Counted from the first letter of the stretch, positions 53,327 through 61,949 are shown. The stretch: 64,000 nucleotides of DNA from Streptomyces sp. BK208 (GCF_004364245.1 NZ_SOAV01000001.1:372001-436000); one strand, 5' to 3'. Translations and numbers: made by a program. The notes: generated by a model not told the origin, from the letters alone.

Positions 53327-53329
53327 GCC

Positions 53330-53375
53330 CGGGCCGTGGAGCGGACCCGGCTCGGCGGATCCGCTCCACGGCCCG
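53330..53375. terminator. Hairpin between GlxA-type regulator and DUF5133 gene
   Basis: Perfect 16-bp arms (53330-53345 and 53360-53375) with a 14-nt loop lie between convergent genes. Confidence 0.75.
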
Positions 53376-53395
53376 GCCGCGAGGTGCTGCGGTGT

Positions 53396-53659
53396 TCAGA
53401 CGGCCAGTGACAGGCCGCTCTCCCCTTCGGGATCCACCGTGCGCGCCTCCGGCACCGCCCGCCCCTTGGCGAGCAGCAGGGCGTCCGCCTTCGCCACCGC
53501 GTCGTGGATGCTGGTCGTCGCCATCATCACGCACAGGGTGTAACTGACGTCCGCCAGCTCCCGCGCCGTCGTCGTCGACTCCCTCTCCGCCTGCGCGATG
53601 CGCAGCGACGCGTACCGCGTGAGCAACTTCCTGACGACCTTCGGGTCCGGTTCGAGCAC
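53396..53659 (-). CDS. DUF5133 family protein
   Basis: An 87-residue protein: LEPDPKVVRKLLTRYASLRIAQAERESTTTARELADVSYTLCVMMATTSIHDAVAKADALLLA. The LxDVSYTLCVxxxT block is the signature of the streptomycete DUF5133 family, of unknown role. The GTG at 53659 follows GAGGGG and gives a start matching the family. The longer open frame on this strand is the antisense shadow of neighbouring genes. Confidence 0.8.
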   Translation of the reverse strand: MLEPDPKVVRKLLTRYASLRIAQAERESTTTARELADVSYTLCVMMATTSIHDAVAKADALLLAKGRAVPEARTVDPEGESGLSLAV

Positions 53660-53823
53660 GAAGCGCCCCTCTCTCGATTTTCGCTGCGTATGCCCGAACC
53701 CGGTCAAACCAATCGCAGCACGCGCCCCCATGCCCGTAATTGACCAGATCCTGCCCATACCTGTCCGGCCGTCGCGATGAGTGGTCGACAACTCGGGGAA
53801 ACGGACAGGCCGCAGCGGAGCGG

Positions 53824-55593
53824 TCAGGCCACCTGACCGCTGTGCAGGGCCGTGTAGGCCCCTCCCCGGGCGAGGAGTTCCTCGTGGGTGCCCGTCTCCT
53901 GGATCCGGCCCTCCCCCATCACCACGATCCGGTCGGCGCCGCGCACGGTGGACAGCCGGTGCGCCACGACGAACGTGGTGCGTCCGCGCAGCAGGCGGGA
54001 CAGCGCCTGCTGGACGAGCGCCTCCGAGCGGGTGTCCAGCGCCGAGGTGGCCTCGTCCAGGATCAGCACCCGGGGGTCCCGGATCAGGGCGCGGGCGATG
54101 GCGAGGCGTTGGCGCTGGCCGCCGGACAGCCGCGCCCCGTGTTCCCCGACCAGGGTGTCCAGGCCGCGCGGCAGCCGGTCGACGAACTCCAGGGCGTTGG
54201 CGTCGCGCAGGGCGGCGCGCACCGTCTCCTCGTCGGCGTCGTCCATGCCGTAGGCGACGTTCTCCCGGATCGTGCCGTCGAACAGGATCGACTCCTGCGG
54301 CACCACCGAGACGAAGCGCCGGTACGTGCGCAGGTCGAGGGTGCTCATGTCGGTGCCGTCCAGCAGCAGCCGGCCCGAGGTCGGCCGCAGGAAGCCGATC
54401 ACCAGGTTGAGCACGGTGGACTTGCCGGCGCCGGAGGCGCCCACCAGCGCGACGGTCTCGCCGGGTTCGACGGAGAGGGTGAAGTCGCTGACCGCGGGGC
54501 GCCCGTCGCTCTCGTAGAGGTGCCCGACGCCGTCGAAGGTGACGGCTCCGCGCAGCGAGGTCAGCTCCGTCTTGCCCTCGTTGTCCTCCAGTTCCGGGGC
54601 CTGGAGCACCTCGCCGACCGAACGGACCGACTCCAGGCCCTTGGTGATGACCGGAGCCAGGCCCGCCAGTGTCGTCGTGGAGTTGGTGAGGGTGGTCAGG
54701 AAGGCGCTGAGCATGACGACGTCGCCGGCGCTGACCCCCCAGACGTCGTAGTACGAGATCAGCGCGGCGCCTGCGAGCACCAGGACGCCGACCACGTTGA
54801 GCACCACCCAGGACAGCGAGCCGAAGCGGCCGTTGACCAGGTCCAGGCGCATCCCGGAGGTGAGCAGCCGGTCCAGGGTGCCGTCCATGCGGCGCAGCGC
54901 CTTGCCCTCCAGACCGTGGGCGCGGGTGACCGGGATGAGCCGGGTCATCTCCGTCACCCGAGAGGACAGGGTCTCGACCTCGTGGCGGAAGTGCTCGTTG
55001 TGGGTGCGCAGCCGGGCCCGGAGCCGGGCCACCAGCAGGGAGGCGGCGGGGACGACGACGAGGAAGACGGGCAGGAACTCCGGGGTGCGCACGGCGATGA
55101 TCACGAGGCCGCCGGTGAGCACGGTGAACGCGCCGAGACCGGTCTCGGCGGTCTGCTGCACCATCTGTTCCACCGTCTCCACGTCCCGGACCACCTTGGC
55201 CTGCAGGACGCCGGCGCTGACCCGCGAGTGGTAGCCGATGGAGAGCTGCTGCATCCGCGTGCACAGGGCGGAGCGCAGGGCGGTGCCCATGCGGCGCACG
55301 CTGCCGTGGAGGAGACGGACGTAGAGCAGGTGCAGCGGGTAGTTGACCACCAGGATGAACATGATGATCCCGGTGCTGGTCCACAGGTCCGCGATCGGCC
55401 CGTGCTGGACGACGGTGTCGATGATGGCGGCGGTGATGAGCGGCAGCAGCCAGACGGGGCTGTGCTTGACGGTGAAGACGGCGACCGCACCGGCCAGTCG
55501 GCGGCGGTCCGCGCGGAGCAGGTAGACGAGGGTGCGTATCGGGTGTTCGCCCCGGTAGCGGTGATCGAGCGGCTTTTCCAACGACGACGCCAT
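53824..55593 (-). CDS. ABC exporter, fused permease and ATPase
   Basis: A 589-residue half-transporter of the type I exporter family. Six transmembrane helices span about 30-315. The ATPase domain has Walker A VGASGAGKS, a Q loop in VPQESILFDGTIRENVAYG, signature LSGGQRQRLAIARAL and Walker B VLILDEATSALD, with a switch histidine in VAHRLSTV. It probably works as a homodimer; substrate unknown (lipid, peptide or drug). The ATG at 55593 has AGGAGG upstream. A perfect LacI-type palindrome lies 30 bp before the start. Confidence 0.93.
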   Translation of the reverse strand: MASSLEKPLDHRYRGEHPIRTLVYLLRADRRRLAGAVAVFTVKHSPVWLLPLITAAIIDTVVQHGPIADLWTSTGIIMFILVVNYPLHLLYVRLLHGSVRRMGTALRSALCTRMQQLSIGYHSRVSAGVLQAKVVRDVETVEQMVQQTAETGLGAFTVLTGGLVIIAVRTPEFLPVFLVVVPAASLLVARLRARLRTHNEHFRHEVETLSSRVTEMTRLIPVTRAHGLEGKALRRMDGTLDRLLTSGMRLDLVNGRFGSLSWVVLNVVGVLVLAGAALISYYDVWGVSAGDVVMLSAFLTTLTNSTTTLAGLAPVITKGLESVRSVGEVLQAPELEDNEGKTELTSLRGAVTFDGVGHLYESDGRPAVSDFTLSVEPGETVALVGASGAGKSTVLNLVIGFLRPTSGRLLLDGTDMSTLDLRTYRRFVSVVPQESILFDGTIRENVAYGMDDADEETVRAALRDANALEFVDRLPRGLDTLVGEHGARLSGGQRQRLAIARALIRDPRVLILDEATSALDTRSEALVQQALSRLLRGRTTFVVAHRLSTVRGADRIVVMGEGRIQETGTHEELLARGGAYTALHSGQVA

Positions 55594-55622
55594 CGGCGTG
55601 GTCCTCCTGGTGACCGAATGGG

Positions 55623-55634
55623 GCAAGCGCTTGC
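55623..55634. promoter_or_regulatory. LacI-type palindrome GCAAGCGCTTGC upstream of ABC exporter
   Basis: GCAAGCGCTTGC is a perfect 12-bp palindrome centred on CG, the shape favoured by LacI/GalR-family repressors. It lies 30 bp upstream of the exporter ATG. No LacI gene is adjacent, so the regulator would act from elsewhere. Confidence 0.5.
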
Positions 55635-55693
55635 TTCCCGCGCTTTCCTACCCCGTCGGCCAGAAGTGCGCCACATCGTTCCGCGTGCTGGAA

Positions 55694-55771
55694 GGGACCC
55701 GCGCCTTCTCCCCCGTGGAGGGCGCGGGTCCCGGCGCTCGATCCTCCGCGGGCCCGGGACTCGGTCCCGGG
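55694..55771 (-). terminator. Hairpins after the HEAT-like gene
   Basis: Arms 55753-55760 and 55764-55771 (8 bp, loop TCG) and arms 55694-55705 and 55721-55732 (12 bp plus an inner CTCC/GGAG) lie just beyond the stop at 55779. Confidence 0.65.
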
Positions 55772-55778
55772 GGCGGGC

Positions 55779-56327
55779 TCAGTCCCCGAGGGTGCGGGCG
55801 AGTTCGGTGGTGGCGCGCGTGATCTCGGTGTCGCCCTCGGCCAGCAGTCGCTCCAGTCCGTCCCGCCGGGCGCGGACGGCCTGCCGCGCCGCGCGCTCCC
55901 ACACCACCGGGTTCTCACGGTGGTTGAGCAGCTTGGGGTAGGCGGTGGCGGTGGTCTCCCACTGCCGGGCGTCGGCGATGTTCTTGAGCAGCTGGATGAT
56001 CTGCGCCCGGCAGTTCACCTGCGGCCGCTGCGCCAGCTCCCACAGGAAGGGGACGGTCGCGGCGGTCGCCTGCTCGACGACGAAGCCGTACTGGCAGATG
56101 CGCTTGCGCAGATCCCCGAGGGCGGCGCGGGCGGTTTCGGCGTCGCCCCGGGCGACCTTGCGCAGCAGCCGGGGGATGGCCGCCGCCGAGCCGGTGGAGT
56201 CCTGGATGTCGCTCCAGGGCACGCCGTCGAGGCCCGCCAGCGGGGCCGCGGCGCGGGGTGAGCCGGGCGGCTGCGTCTGGTGGTCGGTGCGCTGGATGCT
56301 CGGCTTGGGTGTCGGAGCGCTGCGCAT
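55779..56327 (-). CDS. HEAT-like repeat protein
   Basis: A 182-residue protein: LAGLDGVPWSDIQDSTGSAAAIPRLLRKVARGDAETARAALGDLRKRICQYGFVVEQATAATVPFLWELAQRP, followed by more alpha-alpha units. The LAGLDGVPW..........IPxLLR start and ATAATVPFLxEL block occur in a streptomycete family of HEAT-like proteins often found as small accessory or immunity-like proteins; the role is unknown. ATG 56327 follows GGAAGGG. It lies 28 bp after the regulatory ATPase gene on the same strand and may be co-transcribed. Confidence 0.68.
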   Translation of the reverse strand: MRSAPTPKPSIQRTDHQTQPPGSPRAAAPLAGLDGVPWSDIQDSTGSAAAIPRLLRKVARGDAETARAALGDLRKRICQYGFVVEQATAATVPFLWELAQRPQVNCRAQIIQLLKNIADARQWETTATAYPKLLNHRENPVVWERAARQAVRARRDGLERLLAEGDTEITRATTELARTLGD

Positions 56328-56355
56328 GGTGTGGGGCCCTTCCGCGGCAGTCGGG

Positions 56356-56934
56356 TCAGGAGAGGGGACGGGTCGACAACGTGGCCCAGACCGTCTTGCC
56401 CGCCGGGGGACGCGGGGCCCAGCCCCACTCCTCCGCGAGCGCGTCGACGATGCACAGGCCGCGTCCGTGCTCCTGAAGTGCGGAGCCGTCGGACGGGTGG
56501 AACACGGGCGCGTTGTCCCCGGAGTCGGAGACGGTCAGCGTCAGACGGGCGGCGTCCAGAACCAGCCCGAGCCCGACTTCCGGCGCACCGGCCGCCGCGG
56601 ACGGCACCGCGTGCGTCACGGCGTTGGAGACGAGCTCGGTGATCACGAGGACCGCGTCGTCACCGCAGTGCTCGAGCGACCACCCGCGCAGCGTGTCCCG
56701 CGTGAAGACCCGGGCCCGGGCGAACCCCTCACCGCTGCACGCCACGCGCAACGCGGCGGTGGCCGTGCGGCCGGCCGAGAAGAGGCCCTTCGCGTACGGA
56801 GCGGGCATCACCCCGTCGGTCCGGCAGGCGGACTCCCGCACCGGGTACGGGAGCCCTGCGGACCGGGTCGGCGCACCCGCCTCCGACACGACTTCGCCGG
56901 GCGACCGGAGCGTTGGATGCGCAGGTGACGGCAC
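56356..56934 (-). CDS. Anti-sigma-type ATP-binding regulatory protein (HATPase_c)
   Basis: A 192-residue protein with an RsbW-like GHKL domain in the C-terminal 130 residues: ARVFTRDTLRGWSLEHCGDDAVLVITELVSNAVTHA (N box), LTVSDSGDNAPVFHP (G1) and HGRGLCIVDALAEEWGW (G2). The N-terminal 50 residues are variable. Such ATPases accompany XRE/DUF397 pairs in streptomycete AbaA- and WhiJ-type loci. It starts at a GTG with GGGAG before it. It is divergent from the DUF397 gene, sharing a 180-bp intergenic region with a 20-bp palindrome. Confidence 0.88.
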   Translation of the reverse strand: MPSPAHPTLRSPGEVVSEAGAPTRSAGLPYPVRESACRTDGVMPAPYAKGLFSAGRTATAALRVACSGEGFARARVFTRDTLRGWSLEHCGDDAVLVITELVSNAVTHAVPSAAAGAPEVGLGLVLDAARLTLTVSDSGDNAPVFHPSDGSALQEHGRGLCIVDALAEEWGWAPRPPAGKTVWATLSTRPLS

Positions 56935-57013
56935 AGCATCTCCCTGATGCGACGTCAGGACGGGACATCAACCGGGGGGTTGACGCCACAGCTATTATCC
57001 ACGCTTAGAGCGC

Positions 57014-57033
57014 TCCCGTGCAATTGCACGGGA
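57014..57033. promoter_or_regulatory. 20-bp palindrome in the divergent ATPase/DUF397 region
   Basis: TCCCGTGCAATTGCACGGGA is a perfect 20-bp palindrome, about 80 bp from each flanking start. It is followed by GAAAAAAA but is not placed as a terminator for either gene. Most likely an operator for the WhiJ-type XRE protein or another dimeric regulator. Confidence 0.55.
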
Positions 57034-57115
57034 AATTGCGCGAAAAAAATCGGATGGGGGCGCTCGGGGACCGGCACGACTCGGTCCGCTCCCCCCGAAC
57101 GGCAAGGAGACCGCG

Positions 57116-57343
57116 GTGCCACCAGTGCGCAACGGAGTGCAGGCCAGCCAGTTGGACGCCTGCTGGAAGAAGAGTCGGCACAGCAACGCCGAGGGCAACT
57201 GCGTCGAGGTCGCCCTCGTGGACGGAGGCATAGCGATGCGCAACTCCCGCTACCCCGACGGCCCCGCACTCGTCTACACCCCGGCGGAGGTGGCCGCCTT
57301 CCTGGCCGGCGCGAAGGAAGGCGAGTTCGACCACCTGCTGTAG
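57116..57343 (+). CDS. DUF397 small regulatory-type protein
   Basis: A 75-residue DUF397 protein: WKKSRHSNAEGNCVEVALVDGGIAMRNSRYPDGPALVYTPAEVAAFLAGAKEGEFDHLL. The W(K/R)KSxxS......CVEVA......VRDSxxPxGPxLxxxxxxWxxF pattern is clear. These small proteins are nearly always paired with XRE regulators of WhiJ type and modulate them. It starts at a GTG after AAGGAG. The XRE gene follows at 57524. Confidence 0.93.
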   Translation: MPPVRNGVQASQLDACWKKSRHSNAEGNCVEVALVDGGIAMRNSRYPDGPALVYTPAEVAAFLAGAKEGEFDHLL

Positions 57344-57444
57344 CGCGGGGCGGCGCGGCGGCCGCGGACGACGGGCGACGCGGCCACGTGGCCATGCGGC
57401 CACGGGACGTCGGGGACAGCCGGAAGCGGAGTCCAACTACCCGA

Positions 57445-57497
57445 TTTCTACAGGCGGATGCGGTGGGCCGGTTCGGGATGAGATAGTCTTTTCTACA
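57445..57497 (+). promoter_or_regulatory. Two TTTCTACA repeats before the XRE gene
   Basis: TTTCTACA occurs at 57445-57452 and 57490-57497, 45 bp apart in the same orientation, the second 27 bp before the ATG. AT-rich for this genome and possibly an autoregulatory site. Low confidence. Confidence 0.35.
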
Positions 57498-57523
57498 AGT
57501 CTGCCGGTCTGCTGGGAGCCAGG

Positions 57524-58447
57524 ATGTCCGCCGCGTCGCATCGCATCTCCCGACTCGAACCCTATCTGGACCGGGTCGAGCCGGCTCCGACCCTGCTGAA
57601 GATGCTCGTCGGCGTACAGCTGGCGGGTTTCCGCGAGGACGCAGGCCTCTCCCAGGAGCAGGCCGCCCGCGCCGTGGGGTTCAGCGCCGCGAAGCTCTCC
57701 CGCATCGAGTCGGGCAAGGGCCGGAAGCCTCCCACGGAGAGCGACGTCCGTGCTCTCCTCGACCAGTACGGCACCGACGCCTACGAGGCCTCGGTCCTGG
57801 TCAAGCTGTTGCAGCGGGCCGGTGAACCGGGCTGGTGGCAGCGGTACGACAAGCGCCTGATGCCCGAGTGGTTCGACCGCCTGGTCGGCCTCCAGGAGGC
57901 CGCGGCGACCATCCGCACCTTCGAGATCCAGTACGTCCCCGGCCTGCTCCAGACCGAGGCCTACACGGCGGCCGTGGTCGAGCGCGGCCTGCCGAACGCC
58001 CCCGCGGCCGAGGTCCGGCGACGCGTCGAGTTGCGCAAGCGCCGGGCGGAGCTGCTGCACCGCAGGGACGCCCCGCAGCTGTGGGCGATCATCGACGAGT
58101 CCGTCCTGCTGCGCGTGCTGGGCAGCCGCGAGGTCATGCGCGAGCAGCTCGGGCACCTGGTCGAGATGGCGGAGAAGCCCCATGTGACGCTGCAGATCGT
58201 GCCGCTGGACGTGACACACGCGTCGGCGCCCGCGATCCCCGTCACCTATCTCCGCTTCGGCGGCGCCGATCTGCCCGACGTGGTCTACCTGGAGCACATC
58301 AAGAGCGCCAACTTCCTCGAGGACCGGGACGAGACCGAGGAGTACCGGGTGGCGCTGGACCGGCTCGCCGACGAGGCGCTGACCCCGCGCGAGTCACTGA
58401 ACCGCCTGCGGGAGACGATGGCGACCCGCTACGCCGCCACCACATAG
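57524..58447 (+). CDS. XRE-family regulator with DUF5753 (Scr1/WhiJ type)
   Basis: A 307-residue regulator. An HTH_31-type helix-turn-helix is at about 30-85 (LAGFREDAGLSQEQAARAVGFSAAKLSRIESGKGRKPPTESDVRALLDQYG). The DUF5753/Scr1 domain covers about 105-290 (IRTFEIQYVPGLLQTEAYTAAVV, HVTLQIVPLDV). In streptomycetes these pair with DUF397 proteins and affect development or antibiotic production. The ATG follows GGGAGCC. A 28-bp perfect hairpin ends the unit. Confidence 0.94.
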   Translation: MSAASHRISRLEPYLDRVEPAPTLLKMLVGVQLAGFREDAGLSQEQAARAVGFSAAKLSRIESGKGRKPPTESDVRALLDQYGTDAYEASVLVKLLQRAGEPGWWQRYDKRLMPEWFDRLVGLQEAAATIRTFEIQYVPGLLQTEAYTAAVVERGLPNAPAAEVRRRVELRKRRAELLHRRDAPQLWAIIDESVLLRVLGSREVMREQLGHLVEMAEKPHVTLQIVPLDVTHASAPAIPVTYLRFGGADLPDVVYLEHIKSANFLEDRDETEEYRVALDRLADEALTPRESLNRLRETMATRYAATT

Positions 58448-58450
58448 CAA

Positions 58451-58509
58451 GCAGGGCAACACGAGGGGGGCCATGCGCGATGCGCATGGCCCCCCTCGTG
58501 TTGCCCTGC
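58451..58509. terminator. Very long perfect hairpin after the XRE gene
   Basis: Perfect 28-bp arms (58451-58478 and 58482-58509) enclose a 3-nt loop GAT. It lies 3 bp after one stop codon and 33 bp from the convergent gene's stop. Confidence 0.9.
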
Positions 58510-58542
58510 GGGTGATCGGTGCGTCAGGACGGGCGACGACGC

Positions 58543-59361
58543 TCAGCGCAGGCGGCCCAGACCGCCGAACTCGATCCACTCGTCGGAGAGCTGACGCGGC
58601 GCCACCTCGGTGTCGGGACGCCAGGTGGAGACCTCCACGAGCCCGGGCTCCAGGATGTCCATGCCCTCGAAGAAGCCTTCGACGTCCTTCGGCTCACGCA
58701 CCCGGCCCCAGTGGCCCTGGGTCGCCTGGTCCATGAAGTCCGTGACGAACTTCCGCACTTCGGCGTCCTCGCTGACCAGCTGGCACATCACGGCGAAGCT
58801 GCCGGGCACGAGCCGCTCGGTCACCCGGCGGATGACCGCCTTGGGCCCGTCGGTCTCGCTGTCCGGGATGCAGTGGAAGACCGAGTTGAACAGCACGGCG
58901 ACCGGCTGCGAGAAGTCGATCAGACGCTGGGTGTCCGGGTGGGAGAAGATCTCCTCCGTCGAACGCATGTCGGCGTGGATGACGGCCGTCTGGTCGTTCT
59001 GGTCGAGCAGCGCCCGGCCGTGGACCAGCACCATCGGGTCGTTGTCGACGTAGACCACGCGGGAGTCCGGGGCGATGCGCTGGGCGACCTGGTGCACGTT
59101 GTCCTGGGTGGGCAGACCGGAGCCGTGGTCCAGGAACTGGCGTATGCCGTAGTCCTCGGCGAGGACACGGACCACACGCGCGAGGAAACGCCGGTTGTTC
59201 AGGGCCAGCCGGCGGGTGCTGGGGACGACCTTGTCGAGTTCACTGACGGCCGCCCGGTCGGCCGCGTAGTTGTCCTTGCCGCCCAGGTAGAAGTCGTACA
59301 TACGTGCCGCCGTCGGCACGTTGGCATCGATCTCCGTGGACAGCTGCTTGTCGGCTTGCAT
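58543..59361 (-). CDS. SAM-dependent methyltransferase, DUF574 (Methyltransf_19) family
   Basis: A 272-residue protein: TAARMYDFYLGGKDNYAADR near the N terminus (residues 18-37) is the family hallmark. QFLDHGSGLPTQDNVHQVAQ lies in the SAM-binding region, followed by VVYVDNDPMVLVHGRALL and VAVLFNSVFHCIPD. These enzymes are numerous in streptomycetes, often beside WhiJ-type XRE genes; substrates are unknown. ATG 59361 follows GGGGGAA. The open frame to 59415 is not used. Confidence 0.9.
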   Translation of the reverse strand: MQADKQLSTEIDANVPTAARMYDFYLGGKDNYAADRAAVSELDKVVPSTRRLALNNRRFLARVVRVLAEDYGIRQFLDHGSGLPTQDNVHQVAQRIAPDSRVVYVDNDPMVLVHGRALLDQNDQTAVIHADMRSTEEIFSHPDTQRLIDFSQPVAVLFNSVFHCIPDSETDGPKAVIRRVTERLVPGSFAVMCQLVSEDAEVRKFVTDFMDQATQGHWGRVREPKDVEGFFEGMDILEPGLVEVSTWRPDTEVAPRQLSDEWIEFGGLGRLR

Positions 59362-59508
59362 CGTTCCCCCAGCTCCGTACCGGTGCCAACTGGACTGGCA
59401 TGACAGACAGTACATCCTACTGACCCCGTGGTCAGCCGAACCAGAGGGTGGACCGAGCGGCCATCAATCCGACCATGTGGCCGAGGAGTTGACGGCCGCT
59501 CGGCCGAC

Positions 59509-60798
59509 TCAGCCGCGCCCGGCCAGGTAGGCGTCCACACCGGGGGCCTTGTGGGCGCCCTCCGCGCCGACCAGACCGCCGACCGCCTTGGCGTCGGGCT
59601 TCAGCACGTACGTGGACCGGCTGGCCGGCGCGGTCACGTAGGTGAAGTTCTGCGGAGTGCCGAGCCCGGTGTCCGCGTTCTTCTGCGAGCGGTGCGCCTT
59701 GACCACGTCCTGCCGGGTGAGGCTGCCGCCCTCGCAGGCCTTCTTCAGGTCGATGCCCGTCAGCTGGGCGGCGTTGTACCCGGAGAGCACACCGGAGTCG
59801 ACGGGCTCGCCCGGGTACGCCTTCTGGTAGGAGGCGACCATCTTCTTGACGCCCGGCAGGTCGGAGCTGACCGCCGGAGCGGCGCTGACCACGTGGACCA
59901 TGGCCTCCAGCGCGGGGGCCGCCGGTGTCTTCAGCAGCTGGGGCGCGTAGCCGGGCGCGCTGGTGACGATCGGCACCTTCAGACCGCGCGCCGCCGCCAC
60001 CCCGGCGAGCGAGGCGGTCTGGGCGGGCCCCGCGCTGATCAGGATCGCCTTCACCCCGGCCTTGCTCAGGGCCGACACCTGTGCGGTCAGATCGGTGTCC
60101 GTGGCCTTGATCTTCTGTCCGGCGATCTTCATCCCCGCCTGCTCGGCGGCCCACTCGGAGCCCTCCAGCGCGTTGGCGCCGTAGTCGCCCTCGAAGTAGA
60201 CGTGACCGATCGTGTCGCCCTTGACGAGCTTCTGGGTGCGGGTGAGGAAGTCGACGGCGGCGATCATGTCGAGGTCGTAGGTGGTGCCGAGGACCTGGAC
60301 GGAGTCGCGGCCGAGCAGGGAGGCGGCCCAGGCCTGCGGGAAGGTCAGCAGGTGGTCGCGCTCGATGTCGTCGAGCAGGGCGGCGACCACCGGGGAGCCG
60401 ATGACCTGGGGCAGGGCGACGACGTCCGGTGCGATGTCGGCGTAGGCGGTGACCGCCTTCTGTACGTCGTAGCCGTGGTCCTTGACGACGATCTCGACCT
60501 TGCGTCCGCAGATGCCGCCCGCGGCGTTGGTCTCGTCGGCCCACATCTGCTGGGCCTGCACGATGCTCTTGCCGAGGGTGGCGTAGGGGCCGGTGAGGTC
60601 GGTCAGGGCGCCGAGTCTGATGGTCTTGTCGCTGATTCCGGGTCCGGCCTTGACGCCGTCGGCGGCGTCGTCGCTGCTCCCGCCGTCCGCCTTGGAGCTG
60701 CAGGCGGTGCCCGCGAGCAGCACGGCGGCCAGTGCCGCGGCCAGGGTGGCGGTCCGGGCGGTGCGGGCGGTGCGGGGCCTGGGGTGCGTGGCGTTCAC
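59509..60798 (-). CDS. Branched-chain amino-acid-type ABC solute-binding lipoprotein
   Basis: A 429-residue LivK-type binding protein. The lipobox LLAGTAC ends at Cys33. The mature part begins DKTIRLGALTDLTGPYATLGKSIVQAQQMWADETNAAGGICGRKVEIVVKDHGYD, followed by VQVLGTTYDLDMIAAVDFL and GVKAILISAGPAQTASL. Its ligand could be a branched-chain amino acid, an aromatic acid or an amide; the family is broad. The GTG at 60798 overlaps the LivM-type gene stop and has AAGGAG before it. It is last in the minus-strand operon. Confidence 0.9.
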   Translation of the reverse strand: MNATHPRPRTARTARTATLAAALAAVLLAGTACSSKADGGSSDDAADGVKAGPGISDKTIRLGALTDLTGPYATLGKSIVQAQQMWADETNAAGGICGRKVEIVVKDHGYDVQKAVTAYADIAPDVVALPQVIGSPVVAALLDDIERDHLLTFPQAWAASLLGRDSVQVLGTTYDLDMIAAVDFLTRTQKLVKGDTIGHVYFEGDYGANALEGSEWAAEQAGMKIAGQKIKATDTDLTAQVSALSKAGVKAILISAGPAQTASLAGVAAARGLKVPIVTSAPGYAPQLLKTPAAPALEAMVHVVSAAPAVSSDLPGVKKMVASYQKAYPGEPVDSGVLSGYNAAQLTGIDLKKACEGGSLTRQDVVKAHRSQKNADTGLGTPQNFTYVTAPASRSTYVLKPDAKAVGGLVGAEGAHKAPGVDAYLAGRG

Positions 60799-61949
60799 GG
60801 GGTGTGCTCCTTGGCTCGTGCGGTGGTGTCGGTGGTGGTGGCGGGGACGGTGGCCCCGGGCGAGGGACGGTTGCCGGGCGGGCCGGTGACGGACGGGCGG
60901 CGGCGCAGGCGGGCCCGGGTGCGGCGGGCCAGTCCGTGCAGGCCGTCGGGGGCGTAAAGGAGGATGACGACGATCGCCGCGCCGTAGAGGTAGCGGGAGG
61001 CCTCGGTGGGGCCGATCGAGCCGCCGCCGGACCCGGGCGCCGCCACCAGCGGCAACTGGTCGGCGTAGCGGGTCATCAGCAGGGGCAGCGCGGTGACGAA
61101 GACGGCGCCTGCGGTGGCTCCGGCCACCGAGCCGAGACCGCCGATGACGATCATGGCGAGGTAGTCGACGGAGAGGGCGAGGGAGAAGTAGTCGGGCACG
61201 ACGCGGCGGAAGGAGAGCGCGAGCAGGACGCCGGCGAGGCCCGCGTACATCGACGAGACGACGAACGCGGCGGAGCGGTACCGGGCCACGTGGACGCCCA
61301 TGACCGACGCCGCCGTCTCGCTGTCGCGCAGCGCCACCAGAGCCCGCCCGGGGCGTCCGCGCAGCAGACCGCGTGCGCTGAACCAGGTGACGGCGAACAG
61401 GACGAGCCCCAGGTACCAGAGCCGTTCCTCGGCGCCGAACGGGACGCCGAGGACGGTGAGTTCCGGGTCGGCCTCGGCGAAGGCGAAGCCGCCGAGCTGC
61501 AGGGGCGGCACCGAGCGGCCGTTGAACCCGCCGGTGACGGAGTCCGCGGTGAGCAGGACGTGGTGGCCCAGGAAGACCAGCGCGAGGGTGGCCACGCCGA
61601 GGTAGACGCCCTTCACCCGCCCGGCGACGGGGCTGAACAGGCCGCCCGCCGCGCCGGCGAGGAGCACCGCGAGGACGAGGGCCACGGCGGGCGGCAGTCC
61701 GGGTCCGGGTTCGCCCGCCAGCCAGACGTAGCCGTACGCGCCGACGGCGAGGAAGAAGGCGTGTCCGAGGGAGAGTTGTCCGGCGGTGCCGCTGAGCAGG
61801 CCGAGGCCGACGGCGCCGATGGCCGCGGCCATGGAGAACAGGCCGATGCGCAGCCAGAAGGCGTCCAGGTAGAAGGGCAGGGCGCACAGGAGGAGGGCGG
61901 TCACCAGGAGCGGACCGCGCTTGCGGAGGACGGAGCCGAGGTCAGACAC
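60795..61949 (-). CDS. livM: Branched-chain amino-acid-type ABC permease, LivM type
   Basis: A 384-residue permease with about ten hydrophobic helices. GLGLLSGTAGQLSLGHAFFLAVGAYGYVWL and the EAA-like loop RGRPGRALVALRDSETAASVMGVHVARYRSAAFVVSSMYAGLAGVLLAL are typical of LivM. GGLGSVAGATAGAVFVTALPLL follows. It starts with a GTG overlapping the LivH gene stop and overlaps the binding-protein gene at its end. The C-terminal 40 residues are an Arg/Pro/Thr-rich extension. Confidence 0.92.
   Translation of the reverse strand: MSDLGSVLRKRGPLLVTALLLCALPFYLDAFWLRIGLFSMAAAIGAVGLGLLSGTAGQLSLGHAFFLAVGAYGYVWLAGEPGPGLPPAVALVLAVLLAGAAGGLFSPVAGRVKGVYLGVATLALVFLGHHVLLTADSVTGGFNGRSVPPLQLGGFAFAEADPELTVLGVPFGAEERLWYLGLVLFAVTWFSARGLLRGRPGRALVALRDSETAASVMGVHVARYRSAAFVVSSMYAGLAGVLLALSFRRVVPDYFSLALSVDYLAMIVIGGLGSVAGATAGAVFVTALPLLMTRYADQLPLVAAPGSGGGSIGPTEASRYLYGAAIVVILLYAPDGLHGLARRTRARLRRRPSVTGPPGNRPSPGATVPATTTDTTARAKEHTP

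Noticed and set aside
57014..57033. Palindrome as a transcription terminator
   Set aside because: It sits between two divergent starts and the nearby A-run would not give a U-tract in a useful position.
58543..59361. DUF574 methyltransferase as the missing graspetide methyltransferase
   Set aside because: It lies over 7 kb away behind unrelated genes on the other strand and belongs to a different family from the PCMT-like enzymes of graspetide loci.
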